Shown here piece by piece: positions 31,364 to 38,917 of a stretch of DNA of 47,194 nt. This DNA comes from Spirochaetales bacterium. GTDB lineage: Bacteria > Spirochaetota > Spirochaetia > Treponematales > Treponemataceae. Numbering within the stretch: the first letter of the stretch is position 1; each line of letters begins with the position of its first letter. The notes under the pieces were generated by a model. It was not told where the DNA came from, did no database searches, and saw nothing but the letters and a program-made list of their open reading frames with translations. Made by a program: the position numbers and the translations under genes. The stretch spans positions 1-47,194 of the forward strand of contig QKAR01000016.1 of assembly GCA_003246335.1 (NCBI GenBank), in the 5' to 3' direction.

Positions 31364-32146
31364 ATGTCAGCCATGCAATTTTTTGATACTCACGCTCATA
31401 TAGGGCTCATCTACGAAGACCCTATAGAACAACTTCGCGTCATTCAAGAGGCGAAACAGGCCCAAGTTACTCGCGTACTCAGTATCTGCAATAGTCTGCA
31501 TGACTTTAGCGTGGTATATCCCACGCTCAAGACCGCGCCATCAGTCTATCACGCGGTCGGCGTTTCCCCATCCGAAGTGACCAATCCCGGCAAGGATTGG
31601 GTTCGCATTGTCGAAGAAGGGTTAAAACTCCCCAACGTCGTCGCCCTAGGGGAAATCGGCCTCGATTATTTCCGCAAATTCGGCGACAAGCGCTCGCAAA
31701 TCGAGCTTTTTATCACGCAACTGGAAATCGCTAATAAGGCCGATATGCCCGTCATTATACATAATCGGGACGCTGGCAAGGATGTATTAGACATACTTGC
31801 GGAACGCCTGCCCGAGCCAGGAGGAGTGCTTCACTGCTACTCCGAAGACGCGGAATACGCGCGCATCGCGCTCGACCTCAACCTTTATTTTTCTTTCGCG
31901 GGTAACCTGACGTACCGAAACGCGCGGAATCTGCACGAAACGGTCCTTTCGCTCCCTCTCGACCGAATTCTCGTCGAGTCCGAAAGCCCCTTCATGGTCC
32001 CCGCGGAGTTCCGCGGCAAGCGAAACATGCCGTCATACACGCCCTCGACCGTGCGGTTTATGGCGGAAATGCTCGAGATGTCGCTCGAGGATTTATCCGC
32101 TCAATTATGGACGAATAGCTGTAAATTTTTCCGCCTTCCAGAATGA
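31364..32146 (+). CDS. TatD family metal-dependent hydrolase
   Basis: The 260-residue protein is a TIM-barrel hydrolase of the TatD type, usually metal-dependent nucleases. Metal ligands visible are D-T-H-A-H (H10, H12), the Glu of G-E-I-G-L-D, the His of V-I-I-H-N-R-D and the His of V-L-H-C-Y-S. The last ligand motif, normally E-T-D-x-P, reads E-S-E-S-P, with Glu207 in place of Asp. The usual G-V-H-P-H is G-V-S-P-S. It may therefore be altered in metal use or activity. The start may be ATG 31364 or ATG 31373; neither has a clear ribosome binding site. The stop overlaps the dus gene (ATGA). Confidence 0.85.
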   Translation: MSAMQFFDTHAHIGLIYEDPIEQLRVIQEAKQAQVTRVLSICNSLHDFSVVYPTLKTAPSVYHAVGVSPSEVTNPGKDWVRIVEEGLKLPNVVALGEIGLDYFRKFGDKRSQIELFITQLEIANKADMPVIIHNRDAGKDVLDILAERLPEPGGVLHCYSEDAEYARIALDLNLYFSFAGNLTYRNARNLHETVLSLPLDRILVESESPFMVPAEFRGKRNMPSYTPSTVRFMAEMLEMSLEDLSAQLWTNSCKFFRLPE

Positions 32147-33204
32147 GCGAACCCGAAAAACTCTACCATCCCGTCTCCATCGGCGACTTGCGGGTTCCGG
32201 GGAATTTATTTTTGGCCCCGGTCGCGGGTTATTCGGACCGGGCTTTTCGCTCGATATGCGTGGAAAACGGCGCGGCATTCACGTACACGGAAATGGTGTC
32301 CGCCGAGGCTCTCGTGCGCGAGTCGGGAAAAACGCACGCGCTCATGAGCCGCGCCCCGAACGAAACGGCGTACGCCGTCCAACTTTTCGGAGGAGCGCCT
32401 GAACGGGTCGCCGAGGCGGCGCGAATCGTCTACGAAACGACGGACGCCGAGTGCATCGACATCAACGCCGGATGCCCGGTTCCCAAAATATGCAAGACGG
32501 GCGCCGGCTCCTCCCTGACGCGCGACCCCGAGCGGCTTTTCGCGATTACCCAAGCGACCGTTCGCGCGATACGCGAAGCCGAGCGCGAACGCCCCGAGAG
32601 CCTTCGCGCGCAACCCATGCCAATTACGGTTAAAATTCGATCCGGGTGGGACGATGCCACGGCCTGGCAGGCCGCCGCCGACGCGGCAATCGCCGCCGGC
32701 GCGGCGGCGGTCACGCTCCATCCAAGAACCCGATCCCAGGGGTACGAGGGAACCGCAAACTGGAGCCTCATCGCCCAGCTTACGGCCCACGCGAGGTCCG
32801 CCGCCCCCCAAATACCGATATTTGGGTCGGGAGACTTGTTTTCTCCGGAAGCCGCGCGCGACATGCTAAAAGAAACCGGCTGCGACGGCGTGATGTTCGC
32901 GCGCGGAGCGATGGGGAATCCGTTCATTTTCGCGCAAACGCGCGCGCTTCTCGAAAACGGCGAGTACGCGGAAATTCCGGCGGATATACGCCTCGCCGCC
33001 GGATGGAACGAATTGGCGCTCCTCGTCAAGGACGCCGGAGAACGCACGGCCTGCCGAGAAATGAGGAAACGCTTTTGCGCCTACTCGAAGGGCATCGACG
33101 GAGGGGCGACGCTGAGAACGGAGCTCGTGAAAGCCGAAACGATCGCCGATTACCGCGAAATTTTCGTCCGCCGAGGGCTCTCGTTCAGCGAAGGCTCCGC
33201 GTAA
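32143..33204 (+). CDS. dusB: tRNA-dihydrouridine synthase (Dus family)
   Basis: Dus enzymes reduce uridines in tRNA using FMN and NADPH. The 353-residue protein has the FMN-binding barrel start (N-L-F-L-A-P-V-A-G-Y-S-D-R-A-F-R) and the catalytic Cys motif I-N-A-G-C-P-V-P-K-I-C-K-T-G-A-G-S-S-L near residue 108. I-T-V-K-I-R-S-G-W-D, T-L-H-P-R-T-R-S-Q-G-Y and the late G-V-M-F-A-R-G-A-M-G-N-P-F-I-F follow. The G-R/A-R-G-A-x-G-N-P form fits the DusB-like group; the exact position modified is not certain. It is coupled to tatD by a 4-bp overlap. Confidence 0.9.
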   Translation: MSEPEKLYHPVSIGDLRVPGNLFLAPVAGYSDRAFRSICVENGAAFTYTEMVSAEALVRESGKTHALMSRAPNETAYAVQLFGGAPERVAEAARIVYETTDAECIDINAGCPVPKICKTGAGSSLTRDPERLFAITQATVRAIREAERERPESLRAQPMPITVKIRSGWDDATAWQAAADAAIAAGAAAVTLHPRTRSQGYEGTANWSLIAQLTAHARSAAPQIPIFGSGDLFSPEAARDMLKETGCDGVMFARGAMGNPFIFAQTRALLENGEYAEIPADIRLAAGWNELALLVKDAGERTACREMRKRFCAYSKGIDGGATLRTELVKAETIADYREIFVRRGLSFSEGSA

Positions 33205-33240
33205 AAGAGCGATTACCGCGGGCAAGCGACGCGATCGACC

Positions 33241-33269
33241 TTGAATAAGCGCCAGCCTCCGTCTAATAT
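33241..33269 (+). promoter_or_regulatory. Promoter of the DUF5312-dgc-glucosidase-rhomboid operon
   Basis: TTGAAT (33241-33246) and TAATAT (33264-33269) are 17 bp apart. The -10 box ends 7 bp before the ATG at 33277 and no ribosome binding site is present, so a leaderless transcript is predicted. Confidence 0.65.
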
Positions 33270-33276
33270 GGTCACT

Positions 33277-34914
33277 ATGGGGTTTCTGCAAAGAATATTC
33301 GCGCAACTGCAAATTTTTTTCGAAACCTTACTTGCCGGCTCGTCCCCGGAAGTAAAGAAGAAACAGCAATTGCGCGAATTCTGCCATTTACTCAAGGATT
33401 GCGACCCGCCGCTCGTTCGCGCAGACGGGTACCTCCTGCCCGCGTTTCCCGCCGGTTTGTTTCAACTCTATCAAATTTTCGCCCCGGTTCGCGAAACGCT
33501 CACCGCGACCGTCGCGCAACAAGACAAGCGCAAGTCCGAAAAATACCGCGACTATCTCCTTGAACTCGCCTTTACGCCCGATCAGCGAGCCCAACGCAAA
33601 GCGGCGACCCTGCAGGATCGACTCACGGCGCTGAGCGCGCGAACCGCCCCCGCCGAGCGAATGATCGAGGACCAAGGGAAAGTTTTCGGTTTTTTCTTGA
33701 AATCCCTCGAGTCGAAGCAAATGCAAAACGTGGAGACGCTGCTTAACGAGTTAGACGCCCTCGCGGATTTTTGCGTTTTTGACTTCAATTCCTTTTTCGC
33801 GTTTTTTGATCCCGCGTTCCGCGCCCATGAGGGCCTAACGACGACCGTCGAGACCCCAAGCTTTAAGGCAATTGACCCGGCGGAAGTCGTGCCGGCGCTC
33901 CTCGATCTATACTACGTGGTCTCCCGGCTGAACCTAACGGATACGATCCAAGACCTCGTCTCGATCCTGGACGCGAAAAAAAACGGGGTTCCCCTCGAGG
34001 AAGAAGTATCATCTCGCGTATCTAAAATTTTCCAATCAGGGCGATGGCTTCTCGCGAACCGAGTGGGGCCGGAAACCCTCTTGAGAATCCTTCGGGTGCA
34101 GAAAAACGACCCCTCGTTCGCCCCGGACCTACCGACGCAAAAAAGCGACTATGTGGCGCAATACAAGTCGCGCATCACCGAGCAATTCCACAGCGACTCG
34201 CGAAAGATGCTCAAGGACCGCGAACTCTGCGAGCTCAACGACATGATCGCGAACACGTTCGGATCGATACAGCTTGAGACGATCGAAGGCTACTCCGAGT
34301 CCACGAATACGCTCATTCAAGAGTTCACGACGTCCTCGCTGGAATGGATACAGCCGCTGGAAATCATAAAGACCTTCGCCATCCATTTTTTCGCCCCGTA
34401 CTTTTCTTCCATACTAAAGTCGCTGATCGTCGAGGGGTATTTTAACAACCGAACCCTACAAACGACCCTTTCTGCCGCCTATTACTATTGCGAGTCCGTC
34501 ACGGGGAAAATTCTCGAATTCGAGACGTTGTTCCGCAACGATCAGCAGTTCAGCGTGAAAAAGCTCACTGCCTACCTCACCGAGCTTCAAAACGGCATGG
34601 ACTTCGCGAGCCCGATCCGCAAGCTGATCGGCGGCATGAACGGGCAGGCGAAAGTGCTCGTCCAGCAAGCCGTCAACCAATACGCCGAGGTGTATAATTT
34701 CGCGAATATCATCATCGACGACAGTAAGCGAACAGTCCCGGAGTATATCACGAACATTAGGACGCTCACCGCGTCCGCGAAAAACAGCGATTCGTTCGCC
34801 GCTATGGAACGGGAAATCGGGGTCTTCCGTAATTTTCTTGAAATAATGAAAAAATATGCTATAGTAGGTACGTTATCCAACCCGGTAGGCATTTCTGAAC
34901 AAACGGAGAGTTGA
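33277..34914 (+). CDS. DUF5312-like spirochaetal protein, unknown function
   Basis: The 545-residue protein is mostly helical and soluble, with no signal peptide, membrane segment or catalytic motif that I can recognise. It resembles the DUF5312 proteins annotated in treponemes, but this rests on memory of the family rather than a search. It is the first gene of a tight five-gene operon. Upstream in-frame starts (TTG 33241, ATG 33268) fall inside the predicted promoter, so ATG 33277 is chosen. An 8-bp gap separates it from the diguanylate cyclase gene, which suggests a shared signalling role. Confidence 0.7.
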   Translation: MGFLQRIFAQLQIFFETLLAGSSPEVKKKQQLREFCHLLKDCDPPLVRADGYLLPAFPAGLFQLYQIFAPVRETLTATVAQQDKRKSEKYRDYLLELAFTPDQRAQRKAATLQDRLTALSARTAPAERMIEDQGKVFGFFLKSLESKQMQNVETLLNELDALADFCVFDFNSFFAFFDPAFRAHEGLTTTVETPSFKAIDPAEVVPALLDLYYVVSRLNLTDTIQDLVSILDAKKNGVPLEEEVSSRVSKIFQSGRWLLANRVGPETLLRILRVQKNDPSFAPDLPTQKSDYVAQYKSRITEQFHSDSRKMLKDRELCELNDMIANTFGSIQLETIEGYSESTNTLIQEFTTSSLEWIQPLEIIKTFAIHFFAPYFSSILKSLIVEGYFNNRTLQTTLSAAYYYCESVTGKILEFETLFRNDQQFSVKKLTAYLTELQNGMDFASPIRKLIGGMNGQAKVLVQQAVNQYAEVYNFANIIIDDSKRTVPEYITNIRTLTASAKNSDSFAAMEREIGVFRNFLEIMKKYAIVGTLSNPVGISEQTES

Positions 34915-34921
34915 TCTAAGT

Positions 34922-35965
34922 ATGGGAAAGGCAAAAAAAACCGGCATGGGGGAAACGTCAACAGAAAAGCAGATCTACGATCTGAAACAACTCCTTGAAA
35001 TTTCCAAGAGCCTCAATTCCGTCATCGACTCCTCGACGCTTATCGAGGCGATTTTGTATACCTGCATGGGACAAATGAAAACGCTCGGCATCGCGATTTT
35101 CACGAAGAAAAATTTCGACGCCACGAGCTTCCAGCTCAACCGGAATTACTGCGGGTTTGACCTTGACGGCAGCAGCGACTATTCGATTCCAGAGGGGCAT
35201 CCTTTCATCAAGCTCATGAACACCCTCAACACCTGCGTTACCATCGAGGAGATACAGGGCAAAATCGAGGTTGACGACTCGCTGAAGGGCTTAATCTCCC
35301 TCCAGCCATCGCTTGTCGTGCCGATGAAGGCGAAAAACCACGTTAACGGGCTGCTCCTGCTCGGCGAGCAAATAACCGAAGAACCCTACTCCGATTACGA
35401 AAAGGAGCACATTCTCAACATCGCGGCCCTTGCCGCGATCGCCATCAGCAACGCGGCCCTCCTCGAGATGACCACTACCGACATGATGACCCATCTCAAG
35501 CTAAAGCATTACTTCTATACCGTGCTGATGGAAAAGCTGGAGATCAGCCACTCCCAAGACATGCCGGTTTCCGTTCTCATGCTCGACATCGATTTCTTCA
35601 AGCGCTTCAACGATACGTATGGACACTCATGCGGCGATATCGTGCTGCAAATGGTCGCCTCGGTAATACAGCAGAACACCCGAGCCCAGGACATGGCGGC
35701 GCGATACGGCGGGGAGGAATTCGTCGTCATGCTTTGCGACACGTCCGAGAAGACCGCGGCCAAAATCGCGGAGAGGATACGCGCGTCGATCGAAAATCTC
35801 GACATCCTCTACGAAGGCCAACACCTCAACCTCACGATATCCATCGGTGTCGCTCAATATGACCCCGAAAACGACTCGACCGCGCGCGTTCTCGTCGACC
35901 GCGCGGACAAGGCGCTCTATAACTCCAAACAGACGGGTAGAAACAAAGTCTCGGTCGCGGGCTGA
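34922..35965 (+). CDS. Diguanylate cyclase with N-terminal GAF-like domain
   Basis: The 347-residue soluble protein has a GAF-like sensory domain (about residues 20-175, with P-S-L-V-V-P-M-K-A and G-L-L-L-L-G-E) and a GGDEF domain (about 185-345). The active site GGEEF is at residues 263-267 and the I-site RxxD is at 254-257, so it should make c-di-GMP under feedback. The usual L-T-G-L-x-N-R-R motif at the domain start is degenerate (M-M-T-H-L-K-L-K-H). GGAG lies 14 nt upstream of the ATG. It ends in a TGATG overlap with the glucosidase gene. Confidence 0.9.
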   Translation: MGKAKKTGMGETSTEKQIYDLKQLLEISKSLNSVIDSSTLIEAILYTCMGQMKTLGIAIFTKKNFDATSFQLNRNYCGFDLDGSSDYSIPEGHPFIKLMNTLNTCVTIEEIQGKIEVDDSLKGLISLQPSLVVPMKAKNHVNGLLLLGEQITEEPYSDYEKEHILNIAALAAIAISNAALLEMTTTDMMTHLKLKHYFYTVLMEKLEISHSQDMPVSVLMLDIDFFKRFNDTYGHSCGDIVLQMVASVIQQNTRAQDMAARYGGEEFVVMLCDTSEKTAAKIAERIRASIENLDILYEGQHLNLTISIGVAQYDPENDSTARVLVDRADKALYNSKQTGRNKVSVAG

Positions 35966-37611
35966 TGGGTGGGGAAACCGCGCCGTGGTGGAAGACGGCC
36001 GTCTTTTACCAAATATACCCGCGAAGTTTCAGGGACACGAACGGAGACGGCGTTGGGGACCTTCCCGGAATCATAGAAAAACTCGACTACATCGCCGACC
36101 TCGGGATTTCCGCGCTTTGGGTTTCTCCTTTTTTCCGGTCGCCGATGGACGATTTCGGTTACGACATTTCCGACTATCGCGACGTCGATCCCTCGTTCGG
36201 TTGCTTTGCCGACGCGCGGACCCTCATAGCGGAATGCCACAAACGCGGATTGAAAATTGTTTTTGACCTCGTCATAAACCACACGTCTGATCAGCACCCC
36301 TGGTTCATCGACGCGCGACGCTCGAAGGACAATCCCCGCCATGACTGGTATATATGGAAACCGCGAACTTCGCCGCGCACGGGGAAACGCCTCCGAAAAC
36401 CGAATAACTGGGTCTGCCAATTCGAGTTTAAAAGCGCTTGGTGGGATAACGAGGAAACCGACGAATGGTATCTCGCCACGTTTACGCGCCATCAACCGGA
36501 GGTTAACTGGCGAAACCCCGAACTTCGCGCCGCCATGTACGACGTCGTCCGTTTTTGGCTAACCGAAGGAGTCGATGGGTTTCGCATGGACGTCGTGAAT
36601 TGGTACGTAAAGGACGCATATTTTCGCTCAAACCCCCTTTCTCTCAACGCGAATCCCGACATTTTCCAGCGCCACGTGTATGACCGCAATCAGCCGGAAA
36701 CCCACGAGATTTGCCGTGAAATTCGCGCCATCGCCGAGGACTATCCGGGAGACCGCGTGCTTATCGGCGAAATTTTTTCCCGCGAGCCATCCATCGCCGC
36801 CTCTTATCAAGGGAACGGGGACGACGAACTCCATCTCGCCTTTAACATGGAATTGCTCTACCGCAAATGGAACGCGAAAAAGCTCGCCGCGTCGATAAAG
36901 AAATGGTATGGAGTCCTCCCCGAACGCGGGTGGCCGAATTTCACGCTCAGCAACCACGACCAGCCGCGGCACGCGACGCGTTTTCAATCGAAAAACCCCG
37001 CGACCCAAAAAAAACGAACGCAAATCGCCGCGATGCTGCTGCTTACCCTAAAAGGCACACCGTTTCTTTATTACGGGGAAGAGCTTGGACTACAGAACGC
37101 CAAAATCCCGCGCGCAGAGCTCGTTGACCCGACAGGAATCACGTTTTGGCCGCTACCGATGGGTCGCGACGGAGAGCGAACACCCATGCCGTGGAACGCC
37201 GATCCCGGCGCGGGTTTTACGGACGCTAAAACGAAACCGTGGCTGCGCTTTTCCGCCGATGTGGAAAACACGAACGTGCGACGCGAGCAAAACGACGAAA
37301 CATCGCTCTGGCGATGGTATCAAGCGCTCCTGGGCATCCGAAGAAGCCACCAATCGCTACAAACGGGAACGATCGAATTCTCGTTCGAGGGACAGCGGGG
37401 CGTTATCGCGTATCGAAGGCAGAGCGCCCCCGAGGGCGAAGCCGAATGCCCCAAAGCGATCGATTGCTACCTTAATCTCTCAAACAAAAGCCGAGCGGTC
37501 CCTTCGCCGAAAGGAACTGTCTTGCTGAGTAATTCGCGCGAAACGGGAATGAAACTCGAATCGAAGACTTTGGTACTTGCCCCACACGAGGCCTTATTGG
37601 TAATTTTTTAG
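35965..37611 (+). CDS. Alpha-glucosidase, GH13 family
   Basis: The 548-residue enzyme belongs to glycoside hydrolase family 13, probably the oligo-1,6-glucosidase/alpha-glucosidase group (G-V-G-D-L-P-G-I-I-E-K-L-D-Y near residue 29). The catalytic nucleophile is D209 (G-F-R-M-D-V), the acid/base E269 (I-G-E-I-F) and the transition-state stabiliser D332 (N-H-D-Q-P-R). No signal peptide is present, so it acts on imported maltose-type or isomaltose-type oligosaccharides in the cytoplasm. The ATG shares bases with the diguanylate cyclase stop. Its place inside a signalling operon is unusual. Confidence 0.93.
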   Translation: MGGETAPWWKTAVFYQIYPRSFRDTNGDGVGDLPGIIEKLDYIADLGISALWVSPFFRSPMDDFGYDISDYRDVDPSFGCFADARTLIAECHKRGLKIVFDLVINHTSDQHPWFIDARRSKDNPRHDWYIWKPRTSPRTGKRLRKPNNWVCQFEFKSAWWDNEETDEWYLATFTRHQPEVNWRNPELRAAMYDVVRFWLTEGVDGFRMDVVNWYVKDAYFRSNPLSLNANPDIFQRHVYDRNQPETHEICREIRAIAEDYPGDRVLIGEIFSREPSIAASYQGNGDDELHLAFNMELLYRKWNAKKLAASIKKWYGVLPERGWPNFTLSNHDQPRHATRFQSKNPATQKKRTQIAAMLLLTLKGTPFLYYGEELGLQNAKIPRAELVDPTGITFWPLPMGRDGERTPMPWNADPGAGFTDAKTKPWLRFSADVENTNVRREQNDETSLWRWYQALLGIRRSHQSLQTGTIEFSFEGQRGVIAYRRQSAPEGEAECPKAIDCYLNLSNKSRAVPSPKGTVLLSNSRETGMKLESKTLVLAPHEALLVIF

Positions 37612-37612
37612 C

Positions 37613-38251
37613 ATGAACATTCCTACCGCAATCCGTAAACCCTTCCGATACGAATATTGGAACGCGACGCTCGTCATCGTCGGGGTCAATTTAGTCGTCT
37701 ATATGCTCACCGCGCTTTTTCCAGAAGTCTCGCGATACCTCGCGATGAACCCCCAGTTCGTCCTGAAAGGAGGTATGTTTTGGCAGCCGTTCACGTACCA
37801 GTTCGTTCACGGCGGGTTATGGCATTTACTCTCAAACATGATTGGGCTTCTTTTTTTCGGATTGGCGACGGAGAGGAGGCTCGGCTCGAAAGAATTCGTC
37901 CTGCTCTATTTTCTTTCAGCCACGCTTTGCGGGATTCTATCATTGGCGATCTATGTCCTCAGCGGGGCGTGGTACGTTTTCCTGATCGGGGCGTCCGGCG
38001 CGGTATTCGCGATAGTGCTCGCGTATGCGGTCCTTTTTCCCGGGGCGACGGTGTATATCTGGGGCATACTCCCCATTCCCGCGCCGCTTTTGGTTATCGG
38101 TTACGCGGCTATCGAGGTCTTCAACGCCGTAACCGGCAGCAATCGCGGAGTCGCGCACGCGACGCACTTAATCGGCTTCGCGGTCTGCTGGTGCTACTTT
38201 CTCGTCCGCTTCGGGATAAACCCGGCAAAAGTTTGGTCGAGAGGCCGATGA
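37613..38251 (+). CDS. Rhomboid family intramembrane serine protease
   Basis: The 212-residue protein has about six membrane helices. The catalytic dyad is S128 (G-A-S-G-A-V-F) and H185 (A-H-A-T-H-L-I-G-F). The conserved H-G-G-L-W-H-L-L-S-N-M loop with the N-terminal H is present near residue 66. Rhomboids cleave membrane proteins within the bilayer. It starts 1 bp after the glucosidase stop and overlaps the next gene by 4 bp. Confidence 0.92.
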   Translation: MNIPTAIRKPFRYEYWNATLVIVGVNLVVYMLTALFPEVSRYLAMNPQFVLKGGMFWQPFTYQFVHGGLWHLLSNMIGLLFFGLATERRLGSKEFVLLYFLSATLCGILSLAIYVLSGAWYVFLIGASGAVFAIVLAYAVLFPGATVYIWGILPIPAPLLVIGYAAIEVFNAVTGSNRGVAHATHLIGFAVCWCYFLVRFGINPAKVWSRGR

Positions 38252-38901
38252 GAGCGAGGGCGACACTCTTCCTCGCCTTGGCCGTTTGCGTCCCGATGCC
38301 GACGAGCGGCGAGGCGCCCCGTGAAGTGCGCGCGCCCGTTTGGGTGTATTTTGAAAGCGTACCGGGCCAATCGGCCGCCTTGCCCCCGAGAAAGGAATTA
38401 AGCGACAGCGCCCGATTCGTCGTCGGCGGCATGGTGTATGGATGGAAATTTAGCTACGTCCCGAGCGACGCGACGCGCGGCGTCGCGGAATTTTTCGAGC
38501 TTTCCCCCGTCGCGGAAATCGCGCCAAACGATCCCCGGTTTACGCTCGAGGACGTCGCGCCAACTTATCCCCGACTTAACTGCTGGGCGGTCTTCACCCT
38601 CGACGATTCCGTAAAACGGTGGGTAACGTATTGGGCGTCCGTGAACATTCCCAACGGCAGGGGACGCGGTCGGGCGAACCGCGACGAGGAAAGCGAGGGT
38701 ATCCGAAAGGCGTACGAGGCCGCGATTCGAGACTCGATCAGGTCGTACGCGCGAACGCAGGAAAAAAACAAACCGAAGGAGATTCTCGGCGAGGTACTCC
38801 TGAAAAACGCGCCAAGACTTTTCGCCGACGAAGGGTATTTCGTCGCTGACGTTCAGACGCTCATCAACATAGAGGAAATGGTGCCGTACCGGGAATTTTA
38901 G
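38248..38901 (+). CDS. Exported protein of unknown function
   Basis: The 217-residue protein starts with a likely Sec signal peptide (M-R-A-R-A-T-L-F-L-A-L-A-V, cleavage near G-E-A at residue 23). The mature part begins with a beta-rich region (V-W-V-Y-F-E-S-V, G-G-M-V-Y-G-W-K-F-S-Y, then F-F-E-L-S-P-V). A central helix follows, and the end reads Y-F-V-A-D-V-Q-T-L-I-N-I-E-E-M-V. No family is recognised. The ATG at 38248 overlaps the rhomboid stop (ATGA); a longer reading of this frame extends back across the rhomboid gene and is spurious. Its partner could be the membrane protease just upstream. Confidence 0.75.
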   Translation: MRARATLFLALAVCVPMPTSGEAPREVRAPVWVYFESVPGQSAALPPRKELSDSARFVVGGMVYGWKFSYVPSDATRGVAEFFELSPVAEIAPNDPRFTLEDVAPTYPRLNCWAVFTLDDSVKRWVTYWASVNIPNGRGRGRANRDEESEGIRKAYEAAIRDSIRSYARTQEKNKPKEILGEVLLKNAPRLFADEGYFVADVQTLINIEEMVPYREF

Positions 38902-38917
38902 CGGGTAAGGGTGGGCT

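Noticed and set aside
37657-38247. Upstream extension of the frame that encodes the exported 217-residue protein
   Set aside because: It runs through the rhomboid gene in another frame; the real gene begins at 38248 with a signal peptide and an ATGA overlap.
38121-38432. Minus-strand frame across the rhomboid/exported-protein junction
   Set aside because: It is antisense to two well-supported genes, Ser/Arg-rich, with no start signal.
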